64,000 bases of DNA from Comamonas testosteroni (GCF_014076415.1 NZ_CP043568.1:1488001-1552000); one strand, 5' to 3'. Shown: positions 1-9,961, counted from the stretch's first letter. The notes: generated from the sequence alone by a model not told the origin. Program-made: numbers and translations.

Positions 1-775
<775 letters not shown>

Positions 776-940
776 ATAACTTTGGGTAAGCCTGGAAAAA
801 TGAAAGACAGAACGCAAGTTCTAGTTATGCCGAAAAGGCGCAATCGAAAAGCTGATTGAAGACTCTATGAATTCGTTGGACTGAAGGTGAGCGAGATTAA
901 GAAGTTAATCGAGGCGCCGTCAATCTGACAAAAAGTTTAT

Positions 941-1054
941 GCCTGATGACCATAGCAAGTTGGTACCACTCCTTCCCATCCCGAACAGGACAGTGAAACG
1001 ACTTAGCGCCGATGATAGTGCGGGTTCCCGTGTGAAAGTAGGTCATCGTCAGGC
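941..1054 (+). rRNA. rrf: 5S ribosomal RNA
   Basis: It begins GCCTGATGACCATAGC and ends in GTCATCGTCAGGC, so the two ends pair to form helix I. The internal CCCATCCCGAACAGG stretch is the conserved loop B/C region of bacterial 5S rRNA. It follows the 23S gene after a spacer of about 165 bases that contains no tRNA. Ends are estimated from helix I pairing. Confidence 0.96.
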
Positions 1055-1064
1055 TCTTACAGTG

Positions 1065-1099
1065 AAAACCCCGTAGTCGAAAGATTACGGGGTTTTTTA
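1065..1099 (+). terminator. Rho-independent terminator of the rRNA operon
   Basis: An 11-bp stem (1065-1075 with 1086-1096) is followed by a T-run reaching 1098. It lies ten bases after the 5S gene and ends the ribosomal operon. Confidence 0.93.
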
Positions 1100-1158
1100 T
1101 TTGACCAATCGGTATTCTTGATATTGCTTGCGCAGTAGCGGACATGGAAAGGATGAGC

Positions 1159-1905
1159 ATGCAGCTGCAGGACATGTTGTATTCACAGGGCTTTGGCATT
1201 CGCCGCGTGTGCTCCGGCTTGGTGCAGCAAGGCTGGGTGGAGCTATGGAACCCACAGACCTCCGACTGGGAGAAGGTCCTGGATTCCACCGAGGAGGTGA
1301 ATCCCGAAGGTCTGCGCTTCAGGGTGCAAGGCGTGGAGTGGGAGTATCACGCACTGGGTTACGTGCTGCTGAACAAGCCTGCCGGCACCGAGTGCTCGCA
1401 AAAGCCATCGGCCTACCCCAGCATCTATACCTTGCTGCCGGCTCCGCTGCGTCAACGACCCAACAAGGGAGCGGTGCAAGGTGTTCAGGCGGTGGGTCGT
1501 CTGGACCAGGATACGACGGGCATGCTGCTGCTCAGCGACGATGGCCAGTTCATCCATCGCATGTCCTCGCCCAAAAAACATGTCTCCAAGGTTTACCGGG
1601 TGACTTGCAAGCATCCGGTGGATGCCAAGCAGATACAGCGGCTGCTGGATGGTGTCGTGCTCGATGATGATCCCAAGCCCGTCAAGGCAGCGGCCTGCGA
1701 GCAGGTGGACAGCCATGTGCTGGATCTGACGCTGACCGAGGGCAAGTATCACCAGGTCAAGCGCATGATTGCGGCCGTGAGCAATCGGGTCGAAGGTCTG
1801 CACCGCAGAAGAATCGGTGGCCTGGAGCTGCCCGCAGAGCTGGAGCCCGGCCAATGGCGCTGGCTGACGGCGGATGAGCTGGAATTGTTCAAGCCGGGCA
1901 AGTAG
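1159..1905 (+). CDS. rsuA: 16S rRNA pseudouridine synthase, RsuA/RluB/E/F family
   Basis: The predicted enzyme isomerises a specific uridine in rRNA to pseudouridine; RsuA itself modifies U516 of 16S rRNA. The N-terminus (MQLQDMLYSQGFGIRR) is a small S4-like RNA-binding domain. The catalytic motif GRLDQDTTGMLLL carries the nucleophilic Asp, and KVYRV and GKYHQVKRM are the other family blocks. In-frame ATGs occur at 1144, 1153 and 1159. The last is chosen because GGAAAGG sits six bases in front of it and the protein then starts where RsuA proteins do. Length (248 residues) is normal. It stands alone between the rRNA terminator and its own terminator. The exact target uridine (RsuA versus RluE/F) cannot be decided here. 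Confidence 0.9.
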   Translation: MQLQDMLYSQGFGIRRVCSGLVQQGWVELWNPQTSDWEKVLDSTEEVNPEGLRFRVQGVEWEYHALGYVLLNKPAGTECSQKPSAYPSIYTLLPAPLRQRPNKGAVQGVQAVGRLDQDTTGMLLLSDDGQFIHRMSSPKKHVSKVYRVTCKHPVDAKQIQRLLDGVVLDDDPKPVKAAACEQVDSHVLDLTLTEGKYHQVKRMIAAVSNRVEGLHRRRIGGLELPAELEPGQWRWLTADELELFKPGK

Positions 1906-1918
1906 GGCAGAGAAAGAT

Positions 1919-1952
1919 AAAAAGCCTGCTGGCTTGCGCCAGCAGGCTTTTT
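1919..1952. terminator. Bidirectional terminator between rsuA and the nuclease gene
   Basis: A perfect 10-bp stem (1924-1933 with 1938-1947) and a TTGC loop are flanked by five A on the left and five T on the right. It can therefore stop transcription of the plus-strand rsuA and of the minus-strand nuclease gene that ends at 1971. Confidence 0.93.
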
Positions 1953-1970
1953 GATTGGGGACACGGGAAG

Positions 1971-2861
1971 TCAGTGTGGCTGCGCAGGGAGCATGGATGT
2001 CTGCTGGAGCTTGCCCGAGGCTTGCAGCGCAGCGCCGGGCAGGAATTCGATGCCGGTGCGGCGCACCAGCTCCGCGTAGCTGATGGGCTCGGTGACGCGG
2101 GCCGCATCATCATTGGCCTGCCAGTGCGCCCAGGCACGCTGGCTCTGAGCGTCATAGACCAGCTTGTAGAGAAAGCTGGGCACACGCACCTGGTTGTGGC
2201 CAACGGAGGCAGCGCCGGCATCAAAGACCGGGCCGGTGATGATGTAGACATCGCCCTTGGCCCGTTGCGCATAGCTGCGCGTGTCTTTTTCGATACGGGC
2301 CCAGGGGCCGCTGTTCTGCTTGATGGACTGGGGCACCATATTGGCCAGCGAGAAGCTCTGGGCCATGGCCTGTGCGGTCGGCATGTCGCCAGCGGGAGCC
2401 ATGTGGCCGCGTGAGTAGCCGGAGCGCTTGTAGTCGTCCAGCTCGGCGCGTTCATCGCGGGGCAGGCGGGCGTCGCTGTAGAACTTGTTGGTGCGCTTTT
2501 CGTCGGCATCGGCGACCAGGGCCTTGTTCAGACGCTGAGCGACGAAGACGGGAGTCTTGCTCTGGCCGCTGTGCAGCACGGCAAACGCGTCATAGCACAG
2601 CGCACGCAGCTTGGGCTGATCGCTGAGCACGGGGGCTTTGCCATTGGCAAAGAACTGCGGGCATTGCTCAAAGCCCTGCGTGCTGCGCGTGGGATTCTTG
2701 ACCTGGATGAGCGATGCGGGGCTGGCCGCTGCCGAGGGCGCAGGCATCCTGGCGGAGCAGGCTACGCTGCCGATGACCAGCATTGCGAGGCCGGCATGGC
2801 GCAGCCATCTGGGAATCAGTGAGGACGGAGAGGAAAGCGGTGCTGAAAAAACGGAAGACAT
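1971..2861 (-). CDS. DNA/RNA non-specific endonuclease, probable exported lipoprotein
   Basis: This is a metal-dependent nuclease of the Serratia/NucA/EndoG family, expected to cut DNA and RNA outside the cytoplasm. The N-terminus has a hydrophobic segment (about residues 21-36) ending in SVAC, which resembles a lipobox. The core contains SGYSRGHMAPAGDM (near residues 148-161), the family motif with the catalytic His. The Asp of the usual DRGH is Ser here. The Asn that normally binds Mg may lie in the SLANMVPQ block. Length (296 residues) fits the family. No ribosome binding site clearly decides the start; a later Met in the hydrophobic stretch is possible. The role could be nucleic-acid scavenging or defence. 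No immunity protein is seen next to it. Confidence 0.82.
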   Translation of the reverse strand: MSSVFSAPLSSPSSLIPRWLRHAGLAMLVIGSVACSARMPAPSAAASPASLIQVKNPTRSTQGFEQCPQFFANGKAPVLSDQPKLRALCYDAFAVLHSGQSKTPVFVAQRLNKALVADADEKRTNKFYSDARLPRDERAELDDYKRSGYSRGHMAPAGDMPTAQAMAQSFSLANMVPQSIKQNSGPWARIEKDTRSYAQRAKGDVYIITGPVFDAGAASVGHNQVRVPSFLYKLVYDAQSQRAWAHWQANDDAARVTEPISYAELVRRTGIEFLPGAALQASGKLQQTSMLPAQPH

Positions 2862-3084
2862 GCGCGAGGAAGGCCGAGGGAGATGAAAAGAGTGCCAGCA
2901 GCCCAGGCGCAGGAGCGAGTCTGGCCGTCATCAAGGATGATTGATTGCTACTTGAATAAGAGCTGCTTGCGCAAGATTTGAAAGATTTTCAAGGTAAAAG
3001 TTTCCTGAAAAGCTTTGGAATAAAGCGCTAAGTGCTCATATTTTATGAGGGATAGGCTTCGCCGCAGCCGATCTCCGGTCCGGC

Positions 3085-3852
3085 TCAGGTCGCCAAGCTG
3101 CGGATCCCCGAAGGCATTCCATGCATGAGCAGGATCTGCAGTGCGGCTTGGGTCTGATGGTGCAGCTGCTTGAGCGCCTCATCTTTCTGGGGCGGCAAAA
3201 TGTACTGGCCCTGTGCGTTCCTGGCGTAGGGCTTGCCCAGAATGTCGGCCATATCGATCTGGTAGTAGCTGCGGTCGCCATACGGGCGCTTGCCGTCGAT
3301 ATAGGGCAAGGGCCAGATCGCCTGGCCGTCTTCCTCCTCGGCCAAGACATAAGGCAGGTCATCGGTACCGACTTCTCGCCACAGGGCGGCATGCAGCAGC
3401 GTCAGGTGTTCGGGACGAAAGTCGAAGCTGCTGTCTGGCGCCTGACCTGAGAAGTCGGGCGGCAAGGCATAGCGACCGGGCGCCAAGGTGGCGTTTGCCA
3501 CAAACTCCGGCAGCCAAAGGCAGACTTCGGCCAGGAGCCGGGTGGCCAGAGCAGGATCGTGAATGCGCAGCACTTGCTGGGCTGTGTCGAGGGTGGACAG
3601 ATCGCCGCCAAAGGGCTGCACGGGATCGAAGCCGGGTGCCCCAGACTCTATGGGCATCCACTGCACCCGCAGCAGGCGTATCAGCTGCAGATGCTGGGCG
3701 CTCAGTGGCGGCAGCGCCTGACTGAAGACCATCTGGATCACGGATCGACGTTCGGTACTGCCCGGACGCTTGCGCAGCCACGACCAGCTCAAGGCGCCGG
3801 TTGCCGCAACTGCCAGGGTCGAGAGCGTGGAGATCAGCAGCCTGCGCTTCAT
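3085..3852 (-). CDS. Conserved hypothetical protein with N-terminal membrane anchor
   Basis: The family is not recognised. The protein has 255 residues: a basic N-terminus (MKRR), a hydrophobic stretch at about 6-25 that could be a signal anchor, then a soluble, probably periplasmic domain rich in Trp, Leu and Pro. No catalytic motif could be identified. It starts 12 bases after the S4-domain gene on the same strand, so it is probably the last gene of the tctD-tctE-hslR transcript. It keeps the codon use of its neighbours. About 230 bases between it and the nuclease gene hold no gene. Confidence 0.6.
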   Translation of the reverse strand: MKRRLLISTLSTLAVAATGALSWSWLRKRPGSTERRSVIQMVFSQALPPLSAQHLQLIRLLRVQWMPIESGAPGFDPVQPFGGDLSTLDTAQQVLRIHDPALATRLLAEVCLWLPEFVANATLAPGRYALPPDFSGQAPDSSFDFRPEHLTLLHAALWREVGTDDLPYVLAEEEDGQAIWPLPYIDGKRPYGDRSYYQIDMADILGKPYARNAQGQYILPPQKDEALKQLHHQTQAALQILLMHGMPSGIRSLAT

Positions 3853-3864
3853 GGGTGAAGGCTT

Positions 3865-4302
3865 TCAGTCATCGATGGAAGCGCTCCAGCGGTCGCCCCA
3901 GCCACTGCTGCGCTGCACGCGGTCGATCTCCCGGCGGTCACGCTTGGTGGGGCGGCCGGTGTGCTGGGCCGCCAGTGCTTCGGCGGGCTCGGGGGCCAGA
4001 CGGCGCTGTTCGGCCAGCTGTTCTCGCTGGGCAATGCTTTGCGCCGTTTCCTCGTACAGCTGCTGGGCCACGGGTGCCGGGCCGCGCATGCCGCTCAGCC
4101 CGCGCACTATGACTTCCCTGGGAATATTGCCCTGGCGCAGGTGGATGTGGTCGCCCGGGCGGATTTCACGCGAGGCCTTGGCATTGGCGTTGTTGACCGT
4201 GACCCGGCCTTTGCCAATTTCCTCCACAGCCAGGCTGCGGGTCTTGTAGAACCGTGCGCACCATAGCCATTTGTCCAGACGCATGGATTCAGTTTCACTC
4301 AT
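3865..4302 (-). CDS. hslR: S4-domain RNA-binding protein, Hsp15 family
   Basis: Hsp15 (HslR) binds the 50S subunit carrying a stalled nascent chain and helps recycle ribosomes after heat stress. The S4 domain starts almost at once (MRLDKWLWCARFYKTRSLA, then GRVTVN and ASREIRPGD). The C-terminal tail is basic and Arg-rich (GRPTKRDRREIDR). The frame could extend to a TTG at 4338 that overlaps the stop of the kinase gene. The ATG at 4302 is preferred because homologues start just before MRLDKWLW, although no clear ribosome binding site is visible. It lies 32 bases downstream of the kinase gene. Confidence 0.88.
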   Translation of the reverse strand: MSETESMRLDKWLWCARFYKTRSLAVEEIGKGRVTVNNANAKASREIRPGDHIHLRQGNIPREVIVRGLSGMRGPAPVAQQLYEETAQSIAQREQLAEQRRLAPEPAEALAAQHTGRPTKRDRREIDRVQRSSGWGDRWSASIDD

Positions 4303-4334
4303 GTCGGTATTTTGCGGCGTGAAGGGATGGCGAT

Positions 4335-5810
4335 TCAAGTCAGAGCAGTATCCATGTCCAGGGTATCGCCATTGTGCAGGGGCAGCTGAATCAGCGCCTG
4401 CAGGCCACGCACGCGGCCAAGTTCGTCGTGCAGATTGCGCAGCTCGATCTGGCCGCCCAGGGTTTGCACGATCTCCTGGCAGATGGCCAGGCCCAGGCCC
4501 GAGCCGCTGCGCGCGTTGCCCGCCGAAAAAGGCTGGAACAGCCGCTGGGCCAGTTCATCGTCGATGCCGCTGCCGCTGTCTTCGATACTCAGCTGGGCCA
4601 TGCCGTTGCGCGCGCGCACATCGACCTGCAGACTCCCGTGCCTGGGTGTGTGGCGTATGGCGTTGTGCAGCAGGTTGCGGGTCAACTCTCGCAGCATCCA
4701 TTCATGGGCGGCGACGCAGCAGGCCTGGGTTTCGATGCCGAAGTCCATGTCGTGATCGGCAATCAGCGGGGATAGCTCCAGCGCCACGTCGCGCACGATA
4801 TGGTCGAGCTGGGCGAGCATGGCGCTGTTCTGGTTGCTGTCTTCCTGGCGCAACTGCTCGACCTTGGCCAGGGCCAGCATCTGGTTGGCGACGCGGGTGG
4901 CGCGGTCTACCGTGTCGTCAATCTCGGCAAAGGCCTGGGCCGGTGGAATATCGCCGCGCTTGGCCGACTGCACCTGAACCTTGAGCACGGCCAGCGGCGT
5001 GCGCAGCTGGTGCGAGGCGTCGCGCACAAAGCGCTTCTGGTTGCTCAGCAGTCCTTGCAGGCGCTGCATGGTCTGGTTGGTGGCTTCCAGCAGGGGCTGG
5101 ACTTCGCGCGGCATCTCGGGTGCAGCCAGCGGACTCAGATCTCCCTGGGCACGGCCTTGCAGGTCCTGGCTGAGCTGGCGTATGGGCTGGGTGGCGCGCT
5201 GCACCACAATGATGACGATCAGCGCGACGACCAGCACCAGCAGGGCCTGACGAATCAGGGTGTCACGCAGAATCTGCAAGGCCAGAGATTCGCGCAGCTC
5301 CAGGGTTTCGGCCACCTGGATCACGGCCATGCCGCGTCCGTCGGCACTGGCAACCGGCTGCAGCAGCACGGCCACGCGCACGGGGTGGCCGCGAAACTCG
5401 TCGTCATAGAAGTCCACCAGCGCCGCATAGGGAGGGCGCTGCGGAATCCTACCGTTCCAGACAGGCAGCTCCGCAAAGCCCGAAATCAGCTGACCGTCCA
5501 ATGTGGAGACGCGGTAGAACATGCGGCTCTGGTTGTCGGCCTCGAAGATTTCCAGCGCCGAATAGGGAACGATGGCGCGCAGCTGTGCCTGATCGTCGTA
5601 TCCGGTGACGCCGATCTGTTCGCTGATGCTTTTGGCCGAGGCCAGCAGGGTTCTGTCATAAGCCGTGTGCAGCGATGTCAGGGTCTGCTGATAGAGGCTC
5701 CAGGCGTTGAGGGCAATCAGCGCCAGCACGGGCAGCAGGATGCCGGTGAGCAGCAGGCGCCGCAGCGACCAGGCTGTCCTGGGCCGCGTCCTTCCCGGAC
5801 TGGCTGTCAT
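4335..5810 (-). CDS. tctE: Sensor histidine kinase, TctE-like
   Basis: This is a membrane sensor kinase that would phosphorylate the adjacent response regulator. TM1 lies at about residues 17-38, a periplasmic sensor domain at 40-185, TM2 at about 187-204 and a HAMP-like linker after it. The dimerisation/phosphoacceptor motif is FVRDASHQLRTPLAV (His near 267). The ATPase part shows the N box (NLLHNAIRHTP), G1 (DSGSGI) and G2 (GSGLGLAIC). The start overlaps the tctD stop by four bases (ATGA), so the two are translationally coupled. Being next to and divergent from tctCBA, it most likely senses citrate or another tricarboxylate. That substrate is inferred from position, not seen. Confidence 0.9.
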   Translation of the reverse strand: MTASPGRTRPRTAWSLRRLLLTGILLPVLALIALNAWSLYQQTLTSLHTAYDRTLLASAKSISEQIGVTGYDDQAQLRAIVPYSALEIFEADNQSRMFYRVSTLDGQLISGFAELPVWNGRIPQRPPYAALVDFYDDEFRGHPVRVAVLLQPVASADGRGMAVIQVAETLELRESLALQILRDTLIRQALLVLVVALIVIIVVQRATQPIRQLSQDLQGRAQGDLSPLAAPEMPREVQPLLEATNQTMQRLQGLLSNQKRFVRDASHQLRTPLAVLKVQVQSAKRGDIPPAQAFAEIDDTVDRATRVANQMLALAKVEQLRQEDSNQNSAMLAQLDHIVRDVALELSPLIADHDMDFGIETQACCVAAHEWMLRELTRNLLHNAIRHTPRHGSLQVDVRARNGMAQLSIEDSGSGIDDELAQRLFQPFSAGNARSGSGLGLAICQEIVQTLGGQIELRNLHDELGRVRGLQALIQLPLHNGDTLDMDTALT

Positions 5811-6496
5811 GCCGCTGCCTCGGCCTTGACCAGATAGCCCAGACCGCGCAGGGTGACCAGTTGCACGCCGGTGCCGCCCAGCTTTTTGCGCAGGCGGTAG
5901 GCCACGACTTCCACGGCCTCGTATTGCACATCGACCTCGCCAGGGAAGACCAGGCTGAACAGCCGCTCCTTGGTGACCGCATGGCCGGGGCGTGCCAGCA
6001 GCGCATGCATCATGGACAGCTCGCGCGGCGTCAGCTCCAGGACCTTGCCGTCGAGATAGATTGCGCCGCTTTCCTTCTCATAGCGCAATGCACCGAGGAC
6101 GATGGCCTCGGAACCCGATCGGGGTGTGAAGCTATCCTGGCTGCGGCGCAGCAGGGCGCGCAGGCGCGCCTCCAGTTCGTCGAGGTCAAAGGGCTTGGCC
6201 AGATAGTCGTCGGCACCGGCGTTCAGCCCCATGACGCGGTCGCCCACGGTGCCGCGCGCGGTCAGGATCAGCACCGGCGTGCGCAGGCCCAGGGCGCGGG
6301 CGCGCTCCAGCACCTGCAGGCCGTCGAGGCCGGGCAGACTCAGGTCCAGCACCACGGCATCGGGTTCGCGGGCCTGCCAGTGAGCAAGGGCACTGGGGCC
6401 GTCGGCCGCCACATCCACATGCAGGCCGCGGCGCATCAGGGTGCGCTGCAGCGTGGTGCGCATGGCGGAATCATCTTCAACAAGCAGTAATTGCAT
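5807..6496 (-). CDS. tctD: Response regulator, OmpR/PhoB family, TctD-like
   Basis: The receiver domain starts at MQLLLVEDD, with the acidic pair at residues 8-9. The phosphoacceptor Asp is at 51 (VVLDLSLPGLDG), followed by the conserved Thr (LTARG) and Lys (AKPF). The C-terminal half is a winged-helix DNA-binding domain (ELTPRELSMMHALLARPG to VVAYRLRKKLGGTGVQLVTLRGLGYLV). The frame extends upstream to 6535. The Met at 6496 gives the family length and N-terminus; an ATG at 6508 is also possible. Divergent transcription from tctC across about 150 bases suggests that it activates the tctCBA transporter genes, as TctD does in other bacteria. Confidence 0.9.
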   Translation of the reverse strand: MQLLLVEDDSAMRTTLQRTLMRRGLHVDVAADGPSALAHWQAREPDAVVLDLSLPGLDGLQVLERARALGLRTPVLILTARGTVGDRVMGLNAGADDYLAKPFDLDELEARLRALLRRSQDSFTPRSGSEAIVLGALRYEKESGAIYLDGKVLELTPRELSMMHALLARPGHAVTKERLFSLVFPGEVDVQYEAVEVVAYRLRKKLGGTGVQLVTLRGLGYLVKAEAAA

Positions 6497-6580
6497 GCTG
6501 CCGAACATAGCACTGCGCTGCGAATGCGCAGACAAGTCGTGAAACTACCGGGCTTGCTTAAGGGATAGCCCTAGGTGATT

Positions 6581-6608
6581 GGACAGCTGTTTGACAGGCA
6601 GGCTGTCC
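6581..6608. promoter_or_regulatory. Inverted repeat in the tctD/tctC divergent promoter region
   Basis: GGACAGC (6581-6587) and GCTGTCC (6602-6608) form a perfect 7-bp inverted repeat with a 14-base spacer. A TTGACA (6591-6596), a possible -35 element for tctC, lies between the arms, but no convincing -10 follows at 16-18 bases. The position fits an operator for the response regulator, which is an inference. Confidence 0.4.
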
Positions 6609-6643
6609 ATGATTGCACCCACTAACTACATAAGGAGTACATC

Positions 6644-7609
6644 ATGCGTCGTGATACGTTTCTGAAGTCTCTGGCAGCCCTGGCGGCGGCCGGTGCTTTG
6701 CCCCTGTCGGCCCAGGCCGCGGCGGCCATCAAGATGATGCTGCCCGCCAACCCGGGTGGCGGCTGGGACACGACAGGCCGTGCCCTGGGCAAGGCCTTGC
6801 AGGACGCAGGTGTGGCTTCTTCCGTTACTTATGACAACAAGGGCGGCGCTGCCGGCGCCATCGGTCTGGCCCAGTTCGTCAACGGCAGCAAGGGCGATCC
6901 CAATGCCATGATGGTCATGGGCGCGGTGATGCTGGGCGGCATCATTACCGGCAAGCCTCCCGTCAATCTGAGCCAGGCCACGCCTCTGGCGCGCCTGACC
7001 AGCGAATACAACGTGTTTGTGCTGCCCGCCAATTCGCCGTTCAAGAACATGGCGGAAGTGGTGGCACAGCTCAAGAAGGATCCCGGTTCCGTCAAGTGGG
7101 GCGGTGGCTCTCGCGGCTCCACCGAGCACATTGCTGCGGCCATGATCGCCCGTGAAGTGGGCGTGGACCCTGCCAAGATCAACTACGTGGCTTTCCGTGG
7201 GGGCGGCGAGGCCATCTCTGCCATCCTGGGCGGCAACGTCACCGTGGGCGGCAGCGGCTTCAGCGAGTTTGCCGAGTACATCGCGACCGGCAAGATGAAG
7301 CCCATCGGGGTGACCTCGGCCCAGCGCCTCAAGGGTGCGGCGTCCAGCGTTCCCACGCTCAAGGAGCAGGGCATCAACGTGGAAATCGGCAACTGGCGCG
7401 GTGTCTATGGTGCTCCCGGTATTTCCAAGGCCCAGCGCGACGAACTGGTCGCACAGATCGAAAAGGCCACCAAGAGCAAGGCCTGGGCTGAAGCGCTGCA
7501 GAAGAACGACTGGACACCTGCCTGGCTGGGCGGCGATGCCTTTGGCAAGTTCGTGGACGACGAGTTCGCCAGCCTGCGCGCCACCATGGCCAAGTCCGGC
7601 ATGATCTGA
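6644..7609 (+). CDS. tctC: Tripartite tricarboxylate transporter substrate-binding protein (TctC/Bug family)
   Basis: This is a periplasmic receptor that delivers a carboxylate to the TctAB membrane complex. It begins with RR and a hydrophobic signal sequence ending near AQA (residue 25). It then shows family blocks: PGGGWDTTGR, DNKGGAAGAIG (ligand-binding loop), WGGGSRGSTEH and YVAFRGGGEA. A strong ribosome binding site (AAGGAG, 6632-6637) sits six bases before the ATG. Length (321 residues) is normal. The gene is first in tctC-tctB-tctA and is followed by stable hairpins. Citrate is the usual ligand in the family, but Bug proteins bind diverse carboxylates. Confidence 0.92.
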   Translation: MRRDTFLKSLAALAAAGALPLSAQAAAAIKMMLPANPGGGWDTTGRALGKALQDAGVASSVTYDNKGGAAGAIGLAQFVNGSKGDPNAMMVMGAVMLGGIITGKPPVNLSQATPLARLTSEYNVFVLPANSPFKNMAEVVAQLKKDPGSVKWGGGSRGSTEHIAAAMIAREVGVDPAKINYVAFRGGGEAISAILGGNVTVGGSGFSEFAEYIATGKMKPIGVTSAQRLKGAASSVPTLKEQGINVEIGNWRGVYGAPGISKAQRDELVAQIEKATKSKAWAEALQKNDWTPAWLGGDAFGKFVDDEFASLRATMAKSGMI

Positions 7610-7618
7610 TGATCACCA

Positions 7619-7662
7619 GGCCGCTGCGTTCTGCAGCGGCCCTTGGAGCGTGAACACGCTCC
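7619..7662 (+). other. Two tandem RNA hairpins between tctC and tctB
   Basis: A 9-bp GC-rich stem (7619-7627 with 7633-7641) is followed by a second stem (7645-7651 with 7656-7662). Neither has a T-run, so they are more likely to stabilise the tctC transcript 3' end or cause partial termination than to be a full terminator. This would give more receptor than membrane protein. Confidence 0.6.
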
Positions 7663-7850
7663 ATGGACATGGCACAGGGCTGGCGACTTCAGCCCTGATC
7701 GCGTTGTGTCCTGCTGTTTCTCCCCGCACTGATTGATGGCCTGCCCCTGACGGCGCAAGCCAGGGTTTGTGCAACCCCATGATGCCGTGGGAGCTGCCGC
7801 AAGGCGGCTCTGGCGGGTTCCGAAAACCATTGAAATCACACACATTCATC

Positions 7851-8444
7851 ATGTCTGATTCCTTCCAAGATCTGGCCCGGGCAGCGGAGGCCGCACAGGT
7901 TTCGGCCTATGCAGACCCCGACGAGCCGCAGAGCCCCAACGTACCGTCCAAGAGAGCGCAAACCATTGTCGGTGCAGGCGTGCTGCTGGTTGCTGCGGGA
8001 CTGGCCTTTGGCGCACTGCAGATTCCTTCGGACTCCGGCTACGGCGGCGTCGGTCCCAATTTCCTGCCCTGGGTCTGCGCAGTGGTGCTGGGTATCTGCG
8101 GTGCCCTGCTGATCTGGGAAGCACGCAGCGGTGGTTTTCGCCATGCGGCCGACCCGGGCGGCCAGCCCAAGGCCGACATCCTGCCCTTTGCCTGGGTCTC
8201 GGCCGGTCTGCTGGTGAATGCGGCCTTGATCAGTACCCTGGGCTTTGTTTTCAGCTGCACCATCTGCTATGTGCTGGCCGTGCAGGGCTTGCGCCGAGCC
8301 GCGCATCAGCCGCAGGCGTCCGCACCGGCCACCTGGGTCAAGGATGTGATCACGGGGCTGCTGATTGCGGCACCGGTGTTCTGGATGTTTACCAAGTTCC
8401 TGGCCATCAATCTGCCTGGCCTGACTGAAACGGGGTGGCTGTAA
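7851..8444 (+). CDS. tctB: Tripartite tricarboxylate transporter small membrane subunit TctB
   Basis: This is the small integral membrane subunit of the Tct transporter. It has a hydrophilic N-terminus of about 45 residues and then about four membrane segments (near 46-62, 70-86, 107-132 and 163-180). The [13 protein letters not shown] block after TM1 is typical of the family. The frame is open further upstream, but the Met at 7851 gives the usual length (197 residues). Its stop overlaps the tctA start (TAATG at 8442-8446), indicating coupled translation. About 240 bases separate it from tctC. Confidence 0.88.
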   Translation: MSDSFQDLARAAEAAQVSAYADPDEPQSPNVPSKRAQTIVGAGVLLVAAGLAFGALQIPSDSGYGGVGPNFLPWVCAVVLGICGALLIWEARSGGFRHAADPGGQPKADILPFAWVSAGLLVNAALISTLGFVFSCTICYVLAVQGLRRAAHQPQASAPATWVKDVITGLLIAAPVFWMFTKFLAINLPGLTETGWL

Positions 8445-9961
8445 TGGATATTTTCAATGCTTTGATGGCTGGCTTTGCCACGGCCATCACGCCCGCGAAT
8501 CTGCTGTGGGCTCTGGTGGGCTGTGCCCTGGGTACGGCCGTGGGCGTGCTGCCCGGTATCGGCCCGGCCGTGGCCGTGGCCATGCTGCTGCCCATCACCG
8601 CCAAGGTGGATGTGACGGCATCCATGATCTTTTTTGCCGGCATTTACTACGGTGCCATGTATGGCGGCTCGACCACCTCGATTCTGCTGAACACTCCCGG
8701 TGAGACGGCATCCATGGTCACCGCCATGGAAGGCAACAAGATGGCCAAGAGCGGCCGAGCCGGGGCGGCGCTGGCAACCGCTGCGATCGGCTCGTTTTTC
8801 GCGGGTACCTTTGCCACCGTGGTGGTGACCATGTTTGCTCCCTATGTCGCCGACTTTGCCGTGAAGCTGGGCCCGCCCGAGTACTTCATGCTGATGGTGC
8901 TGGCCTTCACCACCGTGAGCGCCGTGCTGGGCCAAAGCTCGCTGCGCGGCATGACGGCGCTGTTTGTCGGCCTGGCTGCAGGCTGCATCGGCATGGACCA
9001 GATCTCCGGTGCTGCGCGCTATACCGGCGGCAAGATGGAACTGCTGGACGGCATCGACATCGTGCTCGTGGCCGTGGGTCTGTTTGCCGTGGCCGAAGTG
9101 CTGTATGCAGCCATGTATGAAGGCAAGGTCGAGGAGTCGCAGAACAAGCTGACCCGTGTGCACATGACCAAGCGTGACTGGAAGCGTTCCTGGCCCGCCT
9201 GGATGCGCGGCACGCTGCTGGGCACACCGTTTGGCTGCATTCCCGCTGGCGGCACCGAGATCCCGACCTTTCTGAGCTACGCGACCGAGAAGAAGCTGGC
9301 CAAGGGCGAGGACAAGGCCGAGTTCGGCGGCAAGGGCGCCATCGAAGGCGTGGCCGGTCCGGAAGCTGCCAATAACGCGACCGTGACCGCAGCCCTGATT
9401 CCGCTGCTGACTCTGGGCATTCCCACCAGCAACACCACGGCCGTGCTGCTGGGCGCTTTCCAGAACTACGGCATCAACCCCGGCCCCCAGCTGTTCACCA
9501 GCTCTGCGGCCCTGGTCTGGGCGCTGATTGCCTCGCTGTACATCGGCAACGTGATGCTGCTGGTGCTCAACCTGCCCATGGTGGGCCTGTGGGTCAAGCT
9601 GCTGAAGATTCCGCGTCCCCAGCTGTATGCCGGCATTTTGATCTTCGCAACGGTCGGTGCCTACGGCATGCGCCAGAGCGCTTTCGATCTGTTCCTGCTT
9701 TACGGTATTGGCTTGCTCGGTGTGATCATGCGCCGCTTCGACTTCCCCACCGCTCCCGTGGTGGTGGGCATGATCCTCGGCCCTCTGGCCGAAGCGCAGA
9801 TGCGCAACGCAGTGTCGATCGGCGAGGGCAGCTGGTGGATCTTCCTGCAGCGACCCATGTCGCTGACGCTGATCATCATTGTGCTGGCCGTGCTGATCAT
9901 TCCCCGTGTGCTCAAGCGCCTGTCGGAGGCCAAACAGGCCCGGGAGGCAAGCGCCGCCTGA
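8444..9961 (+). CDS. tctA: Tripartite tricarboxylate transporter large permease TctA
   Basis: This is the 12-TM transport subunit, powered by an ion gradient and fed by TctC. It starts [15 protein letters not shown] and shows the family signatures [32 protein letters not shown] and the second-half repeat [21 protein letters not shown]. The ATG at 8444 overlaps the tctB stop by one base. Length (505 residues) is typical. A terminator follows about 60 bases after the stop and closes the operon. Confidence 0.95.
   Translation: MDIFNALMAGFATAITPANLLWALVGCALGTAVGVLPGIGPAVAVAMLLPITAKVDVTASMIFFAGIYYGAMYGGSTTSILLNTPGETASMVTAMEGNKMAKSGRAGAALATAAIGSFFAGTFATVVVTMFAPYVADFAVKLGPPEYFMLMVLAFTTVSAVLGQSSLRGMTALFVGLAAGCIGMDQISGAARYTGGKMELLDGIDIVLVAVGLFAVAEVLYAAMYEGKVEESQNKLTRVHMTKRDWKRSWPAWMRGTLLGTPFGCIPAGGTEIPTFLSYATEKKLAKGEDKAEFGGKGAIEGVAGPEAANNATVTAALIPLLTLGIPTSNTTAVLLGAFQNYGINPGPQLFTSSAALVWALIASLYIGNVMLLVLNLPMVGLWVKLLKIPRPQLYAGILIFATVGAYGMRQSAFDLFLLYGIGLLGVIMRRFDFPTAPVVVGMILGPLAEAQMRNAVSIGEGSWWIFLQRPMSLTLIIIVLAVLIIPRVLKRLSEAKQAREASAA

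Noticed and set aside
4303..4338. TTG start for the Hsp15 gene at 4338
   Set aside because: It overlaps the kinase stop, and the extra residues are not expected in the family; the ATG at 4302 fits better.
6541..6643. Sigma-54 promoter for tctC
   Set aside because: No GG-N10-GC with flanking consensus could be found; the closest candidate is off by two bases.
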